Below are positions 18,052 to 26,880 of a stretch of 64,000 nucleotides of DNA, piece by piece. Every line of letters begins with the position of its first letter. Within the stretch, counting starts at the first letter, position 1. Origin of the DNA: an uncultured Mycobacterium sp. (GTDB lineage: Bacteria > Actinomycetota > Actinomycetes > Mycobacteriales > Mycobacteriaceae); NCBI GenBank assembly GCA_900078375.1, contig FLQS01000022.1, positions 22,635-86,634 of the forward strand, in the 5' to 3' direction. The notes beneath the pieces were generated by a model, which searched no databases, was not told where the DNA came from, and saw only the letters and a list, made by a program, of their open reading frames with translations. A program made the position numbers and the translations under genes.

Positions 18052-20574
18052 TTACGGGCGGCTTTCCGCCGCGTTGACGCTGCTCGGCAGTCCCAGCAGC
18101 AGCGGGACCTTGCGCGGCCCCGCCTCGTCGAACACGACCGTCGGATCCGGCTCCCCCGGCGCATTGACGAACGAGACGAAGCGGCTCAGTTTCTCCTGGT
18201 CATTGAGCACACCGGCCCACTCGTCGGAGTATCCCTCGACGTGGCGGCTGATTGCGGCGTCGAGGTCGGCGGCAATGCCCAACGAGTCCTCACACACCAC
18301 ATCCCTGATGTGATCAAGCCCACCCTCGATGGTCTCCTGCCACACTGCGGTGCGCTGCAAGCGGTCTGCCGTGCGGATGTAGAACATCAGGTAGCGATCG
18401 ATGTAGCGGACCAGCGTCTCGGAGTCGAGATCGCCGGCCAGCAGCTGGGCGTGCTTGGGGGTGGCGCCGCCGTTGCCGCCTACGTAGAGGTTCCAGCCCT
18501 TCTCGGTGGCGATCACGCCGACGTCCTTGCCGCGCGCTTCGGCGCACTCGCGTTGGCAGCCCGACACGCCCATCTTGATCTTGTGCGGCGAACGCAGCCC
18601 GCGATAACGCAATTCGAGATCGACGGCCATCGCCACCGAGTCCTGCACTCCATAGCGGCACCAGGTGGAGCCGACGCAGCTCTTCACCGTCCGCAGCGAC
18701 TTACCGTAGGCGTGCCCCGATTCCATCCCGGCGTCGACGAGGCGCTTCCAGATCTGCGGCAGCTGTTCGACGCGGGCGCCGAACAGGTCGATACGCTGAC
18801 CGCCGGTGATCTTGGTGTAGAGGCCGAAATCCCTGGCCACCTCGGCAATCACCATCAGCTTCTCCGGTGTGACTTCACCACCGGGTAGCCGCGGCACCAC
18901 CGAATATGTGCCGTTGCGTTGAATGTTGGCCAGGAAATGGTCGTTGGTGTCCTGCAGTCCTGCGGTTGCGTCGTCCAGGATGTGATCGGACGACGTGGAC
19001 GCCAGGATCGAGGCCACCACGGGCTTGCAGATATCGCATCCGGCGCCGGTGCCGTACTCGGCGATCAGTGCGGAGAAGGTGCGGATGCCGGTGGTCGCGA
19101 CGATCTGGAACAGCTCGGCGCGGGTCTGCTCGAAGTGTTCGCACAGGGCTTTGGACATCGCCACGCCCTGTGCCTCGAGCAGTCGCTTGAGCATCGGAAT
19201 GCAACTACCGCAGGAGGTTCCAGCCGCCGTGGTGCATTTGATGGCCGGAACATCGTGGGCGCCTTGCGAGATAGCGCCGCAGATGCTGCGTTTCGTCACC
19301 GCATTGCAGGAGCAGATCTGTGCGTCATCGGGCAGCGCGCCCACGCCCACCTCGGCCCCGGCGGGTGAGATCAGCGTCGCCGGGTCGGCGGGCAGTGGCC
19401 GGCCGACCAGCGGGCGCAGGGTGGCGTACGCGGTGGCGTCACCGACCAGGATCCCGCCCAGCAGCGTCGAAACATCGTCGGAGACCACGAGTTTGGCGTA
19501 CGTCTGGTTGACGGCATCGTTGAGCACGACTTCCAGCGCACCGGGTGTGCTGGCGTGGGCGTCACCGAAGCTGGCGACGTCGACGCCGAGCAGCTTGAGT
19601 TTGGTGGACAGGTCGGCACCCGGGAATTCCGCGGTGCCGCCGACCAGCCGGTCGGCCACGACCTCGGCCATCGTATAGCCGGGCGCGACCAGGCCGTAGC
19701 AGCGACCCTCGACCGCGGCGACCTCACCGATCGCGAACACATGGGGATCGGCTGTGGCGCAGCTGATATCGGTCATCACCCCACCGCGTTCGGCAATCGG
19801 CAGGCCGCATTCGGCGGCCAGCTCGTCGCGTGGACGCACACCCGCTGAGAACACCAGCAAGGCGCCGTCGAGCTGTTCGTCGTTCGACAGCGACACGGTG
19901 ATTCCGTCACCGTTGTCGACGATCTCGGTGGACGCGACGTCGGTGTGCACCGTAATGCCGAGTTCGGTGATGAGCCGGTTCAGCAGCGCCCCGCCGCCGT
20001 CGTCGACCTGAATGGGCATCAGCCGCGGGGACCGTTCCAGCACATGCGGCGTCAGGCCCAGCATCCGCAGCGCATTGGCCGCCTCCAGCCCCAGCAGACC
20101 ACCACCGACCACGATGCCAACGGCCCCGGGTTCGGCTGCCGACGCCGCCACGCGGATGGCGTCGAGGTCTTCCAGTGTCCGGTAGACGAAGCAGCGCTCC
20201 AGATCGCTGCCGGGGATCGGCGGGACGAACGGGTACGAACCGGTGGCCAGCACCACGGCGTCGTAGCCGATGCGCTCCCCCGTCGAGGTGACGACCTCGC
20301 GGGCGGCCCGGTCGATCGCGATGGCCGGCTCGCCGACTCGAAGGTCGACCAGATCGTCTCCGGTGTAATCGTTTCCGGACAATGCCAGCGTCGCGCGGTC
20401 CCAGCCGTCGATGTAGGAGGACAACCCCACCCGGTCGTAGGCCGCGGTGGGCTCCTCGCACAGCACGACCACCCGCCAGGCTCCGTCACGATCCCGGTCC
20501 CGCAGTGCCTCGACGAACCGGTGCCCGACCATGCCGTGGCCGACGACAACGACGGTCCGTGCCGGGGCGGTCAT
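18052..20574 (-). CDS. nirB: Nitrite reductase [NAD(P)H] large subunit NirB
   Basis: Reduces nitrite to ammonium with NADH in the cytosol. The 840-residue protein has an N-terminal FAD domain (VVVVGHGMVGHRF) and NADH site (VGIVVGGGLLGLEAA), a BFD-like [2Fe-2S] region with CSCN and CGSC near residues 420-460, then the siroheme/4Fe-4S domain with C-x5-C (CVGSTWC, about residue 631) and C-x3-C (CQREC, about residue 671). All ligands are present. The start codon overlaps the narK stop by 4 bp. Confidence 0.95.
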   Translation of the reverse strand: MTAPARTVVVVGHGMVGHRFVEALRDRDRDGAWRVVVLCEEPTAAYDRVGLSSYIDGWDRATLALSGNDYTGDDLVDLRVGEPAIAIDRAAREVVTSTGERIGYDAVVLATGSYPFVPPIPGSDLERCFVYRTLEDLDAIRVAASAAEPGAVGIVVGGGLLGLEAANALRMLGLTPHVLERSPRLMPIQVDDGGGALLNRLITELGITVHTDVASTEIVDNGDGITVSLSNDEQLDGALLVFSAGVRPRDELAAECGLPIAERGGVMTDISCATADPHVFAIGEVAAVEGRCYGLVAPGYTMAEVVADRLVGGTAEFPGADLSTKLKLLGVDVASFGDAHASTPGALEVVLNDAVNQTYAKLVVSDDVSTLLGGILVGDATAYATLRPLVGRPLPADPATLISPAGAEVGVGALPDDAQICSCNAVTKRSICGAISQGAHDVPAIKCTTAAGTSCGSCIPMLKRLLEAQGVAMSKALCEHFEQTRAELFQIVATTGIRTFSALIAEYGTGAGCDICKPVVASILASTSSDHILDDATAGLQDTNDHFLANIQRNGTYSVVPRLPGGEVTPEKLMVIAEVARDFGLYTKITGGQRIDLFGARVEQLPQIWKRLVDAGMESGHAYGKSLRTVKSCVGSTWCRYGVQDSVAMAVDLELRYRGLRSPHKIKMGVSGCQRECAEARGKDVGVIATEKGWNLYVGGNGGATPKHAQLLAGDLDSETLVRYIDRYLMFYIRTADRLQRTAVWQETIEGGLDHIRDVVCEDSLGIAADLDAAISRHVEGYSDEWAGVLNDQEKLSRFVSFVNAPGEPDPTVVFDEAGPRKVPLLLGLPSSVNAAESRP

Positions 20575-22025
20575 GCGACCGCCGCGGCGCTGTCGACCGC
20601 GTGGGTCTCGGTGCTGATGACAGCGGACTTCTTGGGGGTGCGCACGTAGGCCACCCAGGTGATGACCGCGCACAGCACGTAGAAGCCGAGGAACACCCAG
20701 AACGCCATCGTCGCGGATTTCGCCGGTGACAGGTAGGACGCCCGCAGCGCGATGTTGACACCGACCCCGCCGAGTGCCCCGATGGCCCCGGCGATGCCGA
20801 TCAATGCGCCCGACATCCGCTGCGACCAGGCCCGCTTCTCACGTGCGTTAAGGCTGTCCAGGCCGCGCGACTTGGCTTCGAAGATCGACGGGATCATCTT
20901 GTAGGTGGAGCCATTTCCCATGCCGGACAGGATGAACAGGGCGATGAAGCCGGCGATGAAAGCCACCATGGTGGCACCAGAAGCCGGCCCGGCGGTGGCG
21001 TCGTCGATCTCGCCGGCCCCGACGAGCCAACCGGCGGCGAGGATCATCGCACCGAAGGTGTAGAGCGTGACCTTGCCGCCGCCGAAGCGATCCGACAGCC
21101 AGCCGCCGAACGGGCGCGACAGTGAACCGAGCACCGGTCCGATGAAGGCGATCTGGGCGGCGTGCAGCGACGCCTGGGCGGTCATCGCCGGGGTGACCGG
21201 TCCGCCATGCGACAGCCCGGCCAGGAAATTGATCTGCAGTACCTGTCCGAAGGCGAAGCCGAACCCGATGAACGACCCGAACGTGCCGATGTAGAGCAGT
21301 GAGACCAGCCACGAATCACGATGCGCCAGAACCTCGATCATCGACCGCGCATCGGTGCGCTGGTTGGTGAGGTTGTTCATGAACACCGCCGCACCCACCG
21401 AGGCCAGTGCGATCAGCACCAGGTAAGCGGCACACACCAGGTGCGGGGACCGGTTGCCGACCGTCGCGATGACCAGCAGACCGATGATCTGGATGACGGC
21501 GACGCCGATGTTGCCGCCGCCGGCGTTCAGCCCCAGCGCCCAGCCCTTGTACCGCTGCGGGTAGAAGGCGTTGATATTGGCCATCGACGAAGCGAAGTTG
21601 CCACCGCCCAGCCCTGCGAAGCCGGCCACGATCAGGAATGTCGTGTACGAAGTGCCCGGGTGCGCCATGAAATACAGCGTGAGAACGGTGGGCACCAAGA
21701 GCGCCAGCGCCGAGAAGATCGTCCAGTTGCGGCCGCCGAAGCGGGCCACCGCGAAGGTGTACGGGATACGCAGGACGGCACCGACCAGGGTCGGGACGGC
21801 CACCAGGAAGAACTTGCCCGCAGCGTCGATGTGGTAGACGTTCTGCGGCATGAACAACACCATCACCGACCAGATGGACCACACCGAGAATCCGACGTGC
21901 TCGGCGAAGATCGACCAGATCAGGTTGCGGCGTGCGATTTTCGCGCCGCCGTGGTTCCAGGCGTCGACGTCCTCGGCGTCCCAGTCGTCGATGTCGTAGC
22001 CACTGCGAGTGGTTGAAGGCTGCAT
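20571..22025 (-). CDS. narK: Nitrate/nitrite transporter NarK (assimilatory locus)
   Basis: A 484-residue MFS protein of the nitrate-nitrite porter family with twelve predicted helices. The nitrate-porter signature is visible as FAGLGGGNFASSMANI and a second glycine-rich segment GNIGVAVIQIIG. The soluble N-terminus YDIDDWDAEDVDAW precedes helix 1. It is the first gene of the overlapping narK-nirB-nirD-hemD-cbiX unit, so it should bring in nitrate or nitrite for assimilation. A GlnR-like motif lies 44 bp upstream. Confidence 0.92.
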   Translation of the reverse strand: MQPSTTRSGYDIDDWDAEDVDAWNHGGAKIARRNLIWSIFAEHVGFSVWSIWSVMVLFMPQNVYHIDAAGKFFLVAVPTLVGAVLRIPYTFAVARFGGRNWTIFSALALLVPTVLTLYFMAHPGTSYTTFLIVAGFAGLGGGNFASSMANINAFYPQRYKGWALGLNAGGGNIGVAVIQIIGLLVIATVGNRSPHLVCAAYLVLIALASVGAAVFMNNLTNQRTDARSMIEVLAHRDSWLVSLLYIGTFGSFIGFGFAFGQVLQINFLAGLSHGGPVTPAMTAQASLHAAQIAFIGPVLGSLSRPFGGWLSDRFGGGKVTLYTFGAMILAAGWLVGAGEIDDATAGPASGATMVAFIAGFIALFILSGMGNGSTYKMIPSIFEAKSRGLDSLNAREKRAWSQRMSGALIGIAGAIGALGGVGVNIALRASYLSPAKSATMAFWVFLGFYVLCAVITWVAYVRTPKKSAVISTETHAVDSAAAVA

Positions 22026-22068
22026 ACGTTCACGGTAGGAATTCTTTGTTGCGCCTTCGCTGCAGCCG

Positions 22069-22084
22069 GTGATCGCAGTGTCAC
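22069..22084 (-). promoter_or_regulatory. Candidate GlnR site upstream of narK-nirBD
   Basis: On the minus strand GTGAC-ACTGCG-ATCAC fits the AC-N9-AC spacing of mycobacterial GlnR boxes. The first half is a perfect GTnAC; the second differs from GnAAC at two positions. It lies 44-59 bp upstream of the narK start, a reasonable place for activation. GlnR is known to activate nirBD in M. smegmatis; the assignment here is inference from the motif. Confidence 0.35.
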
Positions 22085-22119
22085 AACCTTCTCACTTTGG
22101 TGCGGGCGCCGCGGTGAGG

Positions 22120-25100
22120 TCAGTACACGTCGCGCAGATATCGCTTGTCGGCGACCAGTTCACGCTTGTAGTCGCGCGCGGCTTCGGCACTCAGGTGGCC
22201 GTGTGTGCCGATGATGGTTTCCAGCGCGGTGTCGACATCGCGCGCCATGGTGGCGGCGTCACCGCAGACGTAGAGGTGCGCACCGTCCTGCAGCCAAGTC
22301 CACAGTTGTGCGCCTTTGTCGATCATGTTGTCCTGCACATAGACTCGCCTGCGCTGGTCGCGGGAAAAGGCGAGGTCGAGCCGATTCAGAAAGCCGTCGG
22401 TGTGCATGTCGGTCAGATCATCGCGGTAGTAGAAGTTTTCGGCTCGGTGCCGGTCCCCGAAGAACAACCAGTTGCGCCCGGTATGGCCGAGCGCGCGGCG
22501 CTCCTGAAGGAAGCCGCGGAACGGGGCGATCCCGGTGCCCGCGCCGATCATCACGATCGGCGCGGTCGTATCTTCGGGTAGGCGGAAGTGCGGCGACGTC
22601 TGCAGGAACACCGGAACGGAGCGGGCGCGGTCAGCCAGGAACGTCGAGCACACTCCCCCACGCTCGGCTCCGTCGGGCGCCTGGTAGCGCACGATCGACA
22701 CGGTCAACTGCACCTCATGCGGGCTGACCAGCGGGCTCGACGAAATCGAATACAGCCGCGGCGTCAGCCGGACGAGCACTTCCTGCCACTGCTCAGGCGC
22801 GGCGTGCACCGCGAAGGCACGGACGACGTCGATCCCGTTGCGCCCCAACCGCCAGGTGTCCAGGTGCGCGCGAGCGGCTCGCAGGTCTCTGGCCACCGCC
22901 TTGTCGGTCGTCGTCTCGGCGAGGAAGACCAGCAGGTTCGGGGTGATGCGGCAGATGTCGTAGCTTTCGGTGAGTGCTTGGCGCAGTTCATATTCCGCAC
23001 CGTCGACTTCGACCAACTCATCCCCGCGCAGGCGGGTCGCGGTCAGCCAGGCGGCGACATCGTCGTCGCTGTTGGTGGGCAGCACCCCCAACGAGTCGCC
23101 GACGGCATAGCTGACGTCGTGCTCGGAGATGTCAAATCCCATCTGCCGCACCTCTTTGGCCGCCGACGCGGGGGTGAGCCTGGTGTTGCGCGCCAACCTG
23201 GCGGGCACAGGCCTGGCACGGGTGAAGGGCTCGGCGGGCTGAGCGACGGCGGGCGCGGCGACCATAGCCGGTGCCGATTCGCCGGCATTCACGACCTCGA
23301 TCACCCGCTGGGCCCACTGCGTCACCGAATCCTCGTCGTGGACTTCGCAGTCGCTGCGGTCGAGCAGCCGGGCGCCACCGAGTTCGGCCAGCCGGGTGTC
23401 GAGAGATCGGGCGTGGCCGCAGAACTGGCCGTAGGACCGGTCGCCGATGCCCAGCACCGCGAACCGAAGCCCGTTCAGGTCTGGGGCATCCGGCGCCCGA
23501 AGCCGGTCCCAGAAGCCGGCGCCGTTGTCGGGCGGATCACCATCGCCGAACGTGCTGGTGACCACCAGCACGTCGCGCGCCGCGAGATCGCTGACGTCGC
23601 AGTCGTCCATGTTGACCAGCCGGGCGGTGAGCCCGGCCACCCCAAGCTGATCTACGAGTCGGGCCGCGAGCTCCTCGGCGTTTCCGGTCTGCGACGCCCA
23701 CAGCACCCACGGGCCGGGCGCCGGGGCAGGTTCGTCGGAAACTCGCGAATATGTTCCGGCCAGGAGGCCGTCGATCCACAGCCGTACCGGCCTACTGATC
23801 GGCGCGGATTCCGGGAGCACCGGAACGCCGACGACGTCGCCGCTCAGCGCTGCGAAAAATCCTGCCAGGTATTGCCTTTCGTCATCGGTGAAGGAGGGTT
23901 CCGCACCGCTGGCGGTCGTGCTGGGAGGCAGAGTCCGGCTGGGGCGCAGGCTCACCGCACACACCTTCAGTTCGGGTTGCAGGGAGTCCGCGTCCACGGC
24001 GTCGCTGGTCAGAGCGTTGATCGCCAGGTATTCGCCGTGTTCGTCGTTCCAGTGGAACGGCACGAAACAATTACCCGGCCGGACCCGGTCGGTGACGACG
24101 GCGGGCAGCACAGCCCGGCCCCGCCGGGATTGCAGTTCGACCGCTTGTCCGTCGGCGATACCGAGGGCGTTGGCGTCGCCAGGGTTGATCTCGACGAAGG
24201 GGTTGCCGTTGAGTTTGTTGAGCTTGGCGACCCGACCGGTCTTGGTCATGGTGTGCCACTGGTGGGCCAGCCGGCCGGTGTTCAACACGAACGGATAGTC
24301 GTCGTCCGGCATTTCACGAGCGTCCATGTGCGGACGGGCGTGAAACACCGCACGGCCGGAGGGCATGGGGAATGCCAGGACACCGTCATTGAGATAGCGG
24401 ATCGGATGACGATCCTGCTCGTCGCCGGGCGGGCACGGCCATTGCACCGGCGTTTCGCGCAGCCGCTGATAGCTCACACCGCGAATGTCGTATCCGGTCT
24501 TCGGATTGGCGAATCGCCGAATCTCGTCGAAGATCTGCTCGCTGGACTCATAGGCGAAGTGCGCCCCGAATCCCATGGCGTCGGCCACCTGGCAGATCAG
24601 CTGCCAGTCCGGTCGGGAATGCCCAGCGGGTGAGACACATTCGCGCACCATGGTCAGGGTGCGCTCGGAGTTCACCATCACCCCGTCGGCTTCGGCCCAC
24701 AATGCGGCAGGCAACACGACGTCGGCGTAACGGTTGGTGGCGGTGTCACGGTAGGCGTCCTGGGTGACGACCAGCTCCGCGGTCTCCAGGCCGGTGATGA
24801 CGGTGGTGCGATTGGGTACGGTGGCCACCGGATTGGTACAGATGATCCAACAGGCCTTGATATCTCCGGCCGCCATCTGCTCGAACATGTCGATGGTGCC
24901 CCGGTTGGTGTCGGCGCGGATCGTCCCCGGCGCCAATTCCCACACCGCTTCGACGAAGGTCCGATCGTCGGCGGAGGCCACCGAGCGCTGACCTGGCAAA
25001 CCCGGCCCCATATAACCCATTTCGCGGCCGCCCATCGCGTTGGGCTGGCCGGTCAGCGACATCGGGCCGCTGCCCGGCCGGCAGATCGCCCCGGTGGCCA

Positions 25101-26073
25101 GGTGCAGGTTGCAGATGGCGTTGGTGTTCCAGGTGCCGTGGGTGCTCTGGTTGAGGCCCATCGTCCACAGCGACATCCATTCACCCGCCTCGGCGATGAG
25201 CGTTGCCGCGGTGCGGATATCGGCCTCGGCCAGGCCGGTGAGTTCGGCCACCCGCGCCGGCGGGTAGTCGGTGAGGAACTCTTCCATCGCGTCCCAGCCC
25301 TCGGTGTGCTCAGCGATGAAGTCGGTGTCGATGTCGCCGGAGGCCACCAGCAGGTGCAATAAGCCGTTCAGCAGCGCGAGGTCGGTGCCCGGCCGGATCT
25401 GCAGAAACAGGTCGGCCTTGTCCGCGGTGGCCGTCCGGCGCGGGTCGACGACAATCAGCTTGGCGCCGGCCCGCATCCGGTCGGCCATCCGCAGGAACAG
25501 GATCGGATGACAGTCGGCCATATTCGCCCCGATGACGAAAAACACGTCGGCACAGTCGAAATCGGCGTACGACCCTGGCGGTCCATCGGCACCGAGCGAT
25601 TGTTTGTATCCGGTCGCCGCGCTGGCCATGCACAGCCGCGAGTTGGACTCGATGTTGAGTGTCCGGATGAAACCCTTGGCCAGTTTGGTGGCCAGGTACT
25701 GCGCTTCCATGGACATCTGCCCGGAGACGTACAGCGCAATCGAATCCGGGCCGTGTTGGTCCAGGATCGCGCGCAGCCGGCTGCCCACCGCGGCGATCGC
25801 GTCGTCGACAGGGGCGACGACGAGTTCCTCACCGCGGGCCGGACGAATCAGCGCGTCGACCGCACGGCCCTCGGTGGTGCCCATGAGTTCGGTGTGCGTG
25901 GCGCCCTTCGTGCACAGCCGGCCGAAGTTGCTGGGGTGAAGCCGGTCACCGACGACACTGGCGATGACCGGACCTCCCACGCCGGGCTTGGTGCGCACGT
26001 CGATGCCACACCCGACACCGCAATACGAGCACGCGGTGCGGATGGCCTGAGCGCAGTCATCCCCGGCAGCCAC
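22120..26073 (-). CDS. nasN: Diflavin monomeric assimilatory nitrate reductase (NasN type)
   Basis: A 1317-residue fusion that should reduce nitrate to nitrite with NAD(P)H in one chain. Residues 1-700: molybdopterin oxidoreductase with [4Fe-4S] ligands Cys15, Cys18, Cys22 and Cys54, the Mo-ligand region RLCMAS near residue 147, and a C-terminal dinucleotide-binding domain (about 580-690). Residues about 785-930: flavodoxin (SQTGNAEELAARLV). Residues about 970-1140: FAD domain with RLYSISSSP. The last 150: pyridine nucleotide domain with GAGTGIAPFRGFL, ending DVY as in the cytochrome P450 reductase family. The start is a GTG. It matches the one-chain mycobacterial enzyme described as NasN. 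The narK-nirB unit follows in the same direction after 94 bp. Confidence 0.9.
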   Translation of the reverse strand: MAAGDDCAQAIRTACSYCGVGCGIDVRTKPGVGGPVIASVVGDRLHPSNFGRLCTKGATHTELMGTTEGRAVDALIRPARGEELVVAPVDDAIAAVGSRLRAILDQHGPDSIALYVSGQMSMEAQYLATKLAKGFIRTLNIESNSRLCMASAATGYKQSLGADGPPGSYADFDCADVFFVIGANMADCHPILFLRMADRMRAGAKLIVVDPRRTATADKADLFLQIRPGTDLALLNGLLHLLVASGDIDTDFIAEHTEGWDAMEEFLTDYPPARVAELTGLAEADIRTAATLIAEAGEWMSLWTMGLNQSTHGTWNTNAICNLHLATGAICRPGSGPMSLTGQPNAMGGREMGYMGPGLPGQRSVASADDRTFVEAVWELAPGTIRADTNRGTIDMFEQMAAGDIKACWIICTNPVATVPNRTTVITGLETAELVVTQDAYRDTATNRYADVVLPAALWAEADGVMVNSERTLTMVRECVSPAGHSRPDWQLICQVADAMGFGAHFAYESSEQIFDEIRRFANPKTGYDIRGVSYQRLRETPVQWPCPPGDEQDRHPIRYLNDGVLAFPMPSGRAVFHARPHMDAREMPDDDYPFVLNTGRLAHQWHTMTKTGRVAKLNKLNGNPFVEINPGDANALGIADGQAVELQSRRGRAVLPAVVTDRVRPGNCFVPFHWNDEHGEYLAINALTSDAVDADSLQPELKVCAVSLRPSRTLPPSTTASGAEPSFTDDERQYLAGFFAALSGDVVGVPVLPESAPISRPVRLWIDGLLAGTYSRVSDEPAPAPGPWVLWASQTGNAEELAARLVDQLGVAGLTARLVNMDDCDVSDLAARDVLVVTSTFGDGDPPDNGAGFWDRLRAPDAPDLNGLRFAVLGIGDRSYGQFCGHARSLDTRLAELGGARLLDRSDCEVHDEDSVTQWAQRVIEVVNAGESAPAMVAAPAVAQPAEPFTRARPVPARLARNTRLTPASAAKEVRQMGFDISEHDVSYAVGDSLGVLPTNSDDDVAAWLTATRLRGDELVEVDGAEYELRQALTESYDICRITPNLLVFLAETTTDKAVARDLRAARAHLDTWRLGRNGIDVVRAFAVHAAPEQWQEVLVRLTPRLYSISSSPLVSPHEVQLTVSIVRYQAPDGAERGGVCSTFLADRARSVPVFLQTSPHFRLPEDTTAPIVMIGAGTGIAPFRGFLQERRALGHTGRNWLFFGDRHRAENFYYRDDLTDMHTDGFLNRLDLAFSRDQRRRVYVQDNMIDKGAQLWTWLQDGAHLYVCGDAATMARDVDTALETIIGTHGHLSAEAARDYKRELVADKRYLRDVY

Positions 26074-26118
26074 CGCTTCACCGTGCCCGGCGGACGTTAC
26101 GAGAGGAGCCGGGCCGCG

Positions 26119-26133
26119 TTATCGCGACGATAA
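26119..26133. promoter_or_regulatory. Palindrome in the nasN promoter region
   Basis: TTATCG-CGA-CGATAA, a perfect 15-bp inverted repeat with 6-bp arms, 46 bp upstream of the nasN start. It is AT-rich against the background and stands in the only upstream regulatory space of nasN. The binding protein is unknown; it does not look like the TetR operators nearby. Confidence 0.45.
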
Positions 26134-26182
26134 ACCGCGCTCACTTTGCCAAGGGCGACGGTGTGAGAACTCGCGCGACGAT

Positions 26183-26197
26183 GTAACACTTGTCAAC
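26183..26197. promoter_or_regulatory. TetR operator copy 1 at the regulator start
   Basis: GTAACACTTGTCAAC directly abuts the ATG of the TetR gene. Its right half (GTCAACAT when the start codon is included) is identical to that of the copy at 26853-26869. It would let the regulator repress itself. Confidence 0.55.
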
Positions 26198-26809
26198 ATG
26201 GCGACCGCCTCCTACCACCACGGCAACTTGCGGCAGGCCCTGCTCGAGCACGGCGTCGCGCTGGCCAGGGCCGGTGGCCCCGACGCGGTGGTGTTGCGCG
26301 ATGTCCAGCGGCTGGCGGGCGTGAGCAACTCGGCCGCCTACCGCCATTACGCCGACCGGCACGCGCTGCTGGCGGCGGTGAAAGCCGACGTCATGGCCCA
26401 GATCGGTGCGGCGATGGTGGAAGCGCTTGACGCTGTTCCGGCGCGGGGCCCCCGTCGCGAGCGGGCGCTGGCCCGGTTCCGCGCCACCGGCCAGGCCTAC
26501 ATCGACTTCGCCCTGGCCCAACCGGGACTGTTCCGCACCGCGTTCGTCCCCGACGGCACCGAACCCAGCGACGACACGGTGCCCGCCGATCGCCATCCGT
26601 TCCAGATCCTGCGCGGTTGCGTCGACGACCTGGTGGCCGCGGGCATGCTCGCCGAGGACCGCAGGGACGGCTTCGACGAGGCGGCCTGGGCCGCCGTGCA
26701 CGGCGCGGCAACGCTGTTCCTCGACGGTCCGCCGGGCATGGCAGGCACCGATCGCCAACAGCTGATCACCGACCGGCTCCTCGACGTCATCGGCGAGAGC
26801 CTCCAGTAG
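26198..26809 (+). CDS. TetR-family repressor of the adjacent efflux pump
   Basis: A 203-residue TetR regulator. The helix-turn-helix is at about residues 26-48 (VLRDVQRLAGVSNSAAYRHY), and the rest is a helical ligand domain of the WHG/TetR_C_33 kind (RATGQAYIDFALAQPGLFR, later HGAATLFLDGP). The MFS pump follows in the same direction after 71 bp. Three related operators lie at the start of this gene and in the gap before the pump, so it probably represses both itself and the pump until a drug-like ligand binds. The ligand is unknown. Confidence 0.88.
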   Translation: MATASYHHGNLRQALLEHGVALARAGGPDAVVLRDVQRLAGVSNSAAYRHYADRHALLAAVKADVMAQIGAAMVEALDAVPARGPRRERALARFRATGQAYIDFALAQPGLFRTAFVPDGTEPSDDTVPADRHPFQILRGCVDDLVAAGMLAEDRRDGFDEAAWAAVHGAATLFLDGPPGMAGTDRQQLITDRLLDVIGESLQ

Positions 26810-26813
26810 CGTC

Positions 26814-26830
26814 ATGTTGACAGTGCTAAC
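26814..26830 (+). promoter_or_regulatory. TetR operator copy 2 (left arm of a large inverted repeat)
   Basis: ATGTTGACAGTGCTAAC, the left arm of a 17-bp inverted repeat whose right arm is at 26853-26869 (15 of 17 positions match). The arm is itself a rough palindrome (GTTGAC-AGT-GCTAAC), so each arm is likely one repressor site. TTGACA within it can also serve as the -35 of the pump promoter. Confidence 0.6.
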
Positions 26831-26852
26831 TTCTGCTGGCATGCTCGCGGAT

Positions 26853-26869
26853 GTTAGCATCGTCAACAT
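26853..26869 (-). promoter_or_regulatory. TetR operator copy 3 (right arm of a large inverted repeat)
   Basis: GTTAGCATCGTCAACAT, the right arm of the inverted repeat with 26814-26830. It ends 11 bp before the pump start codon and covers the place expected for the -10 or transcription start. Confidence 0.6.
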
Positions 26870-26880
26870 AAGGGTTGCCC

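Noticed and set aside
22588..24633. 681-codon plus-strand frame opposite nasN
   Set aside because: Shadow of the flavin and molybdopterin domains of nasN, which are intact on the minus strand.
26183..26197. Possible GlnR box GTAAC...CAAC before the TetR gene and nasN
   Set aside because: The spacing is AC-N8-AC rather than N9, and the sequence fits the TetR operator series better.
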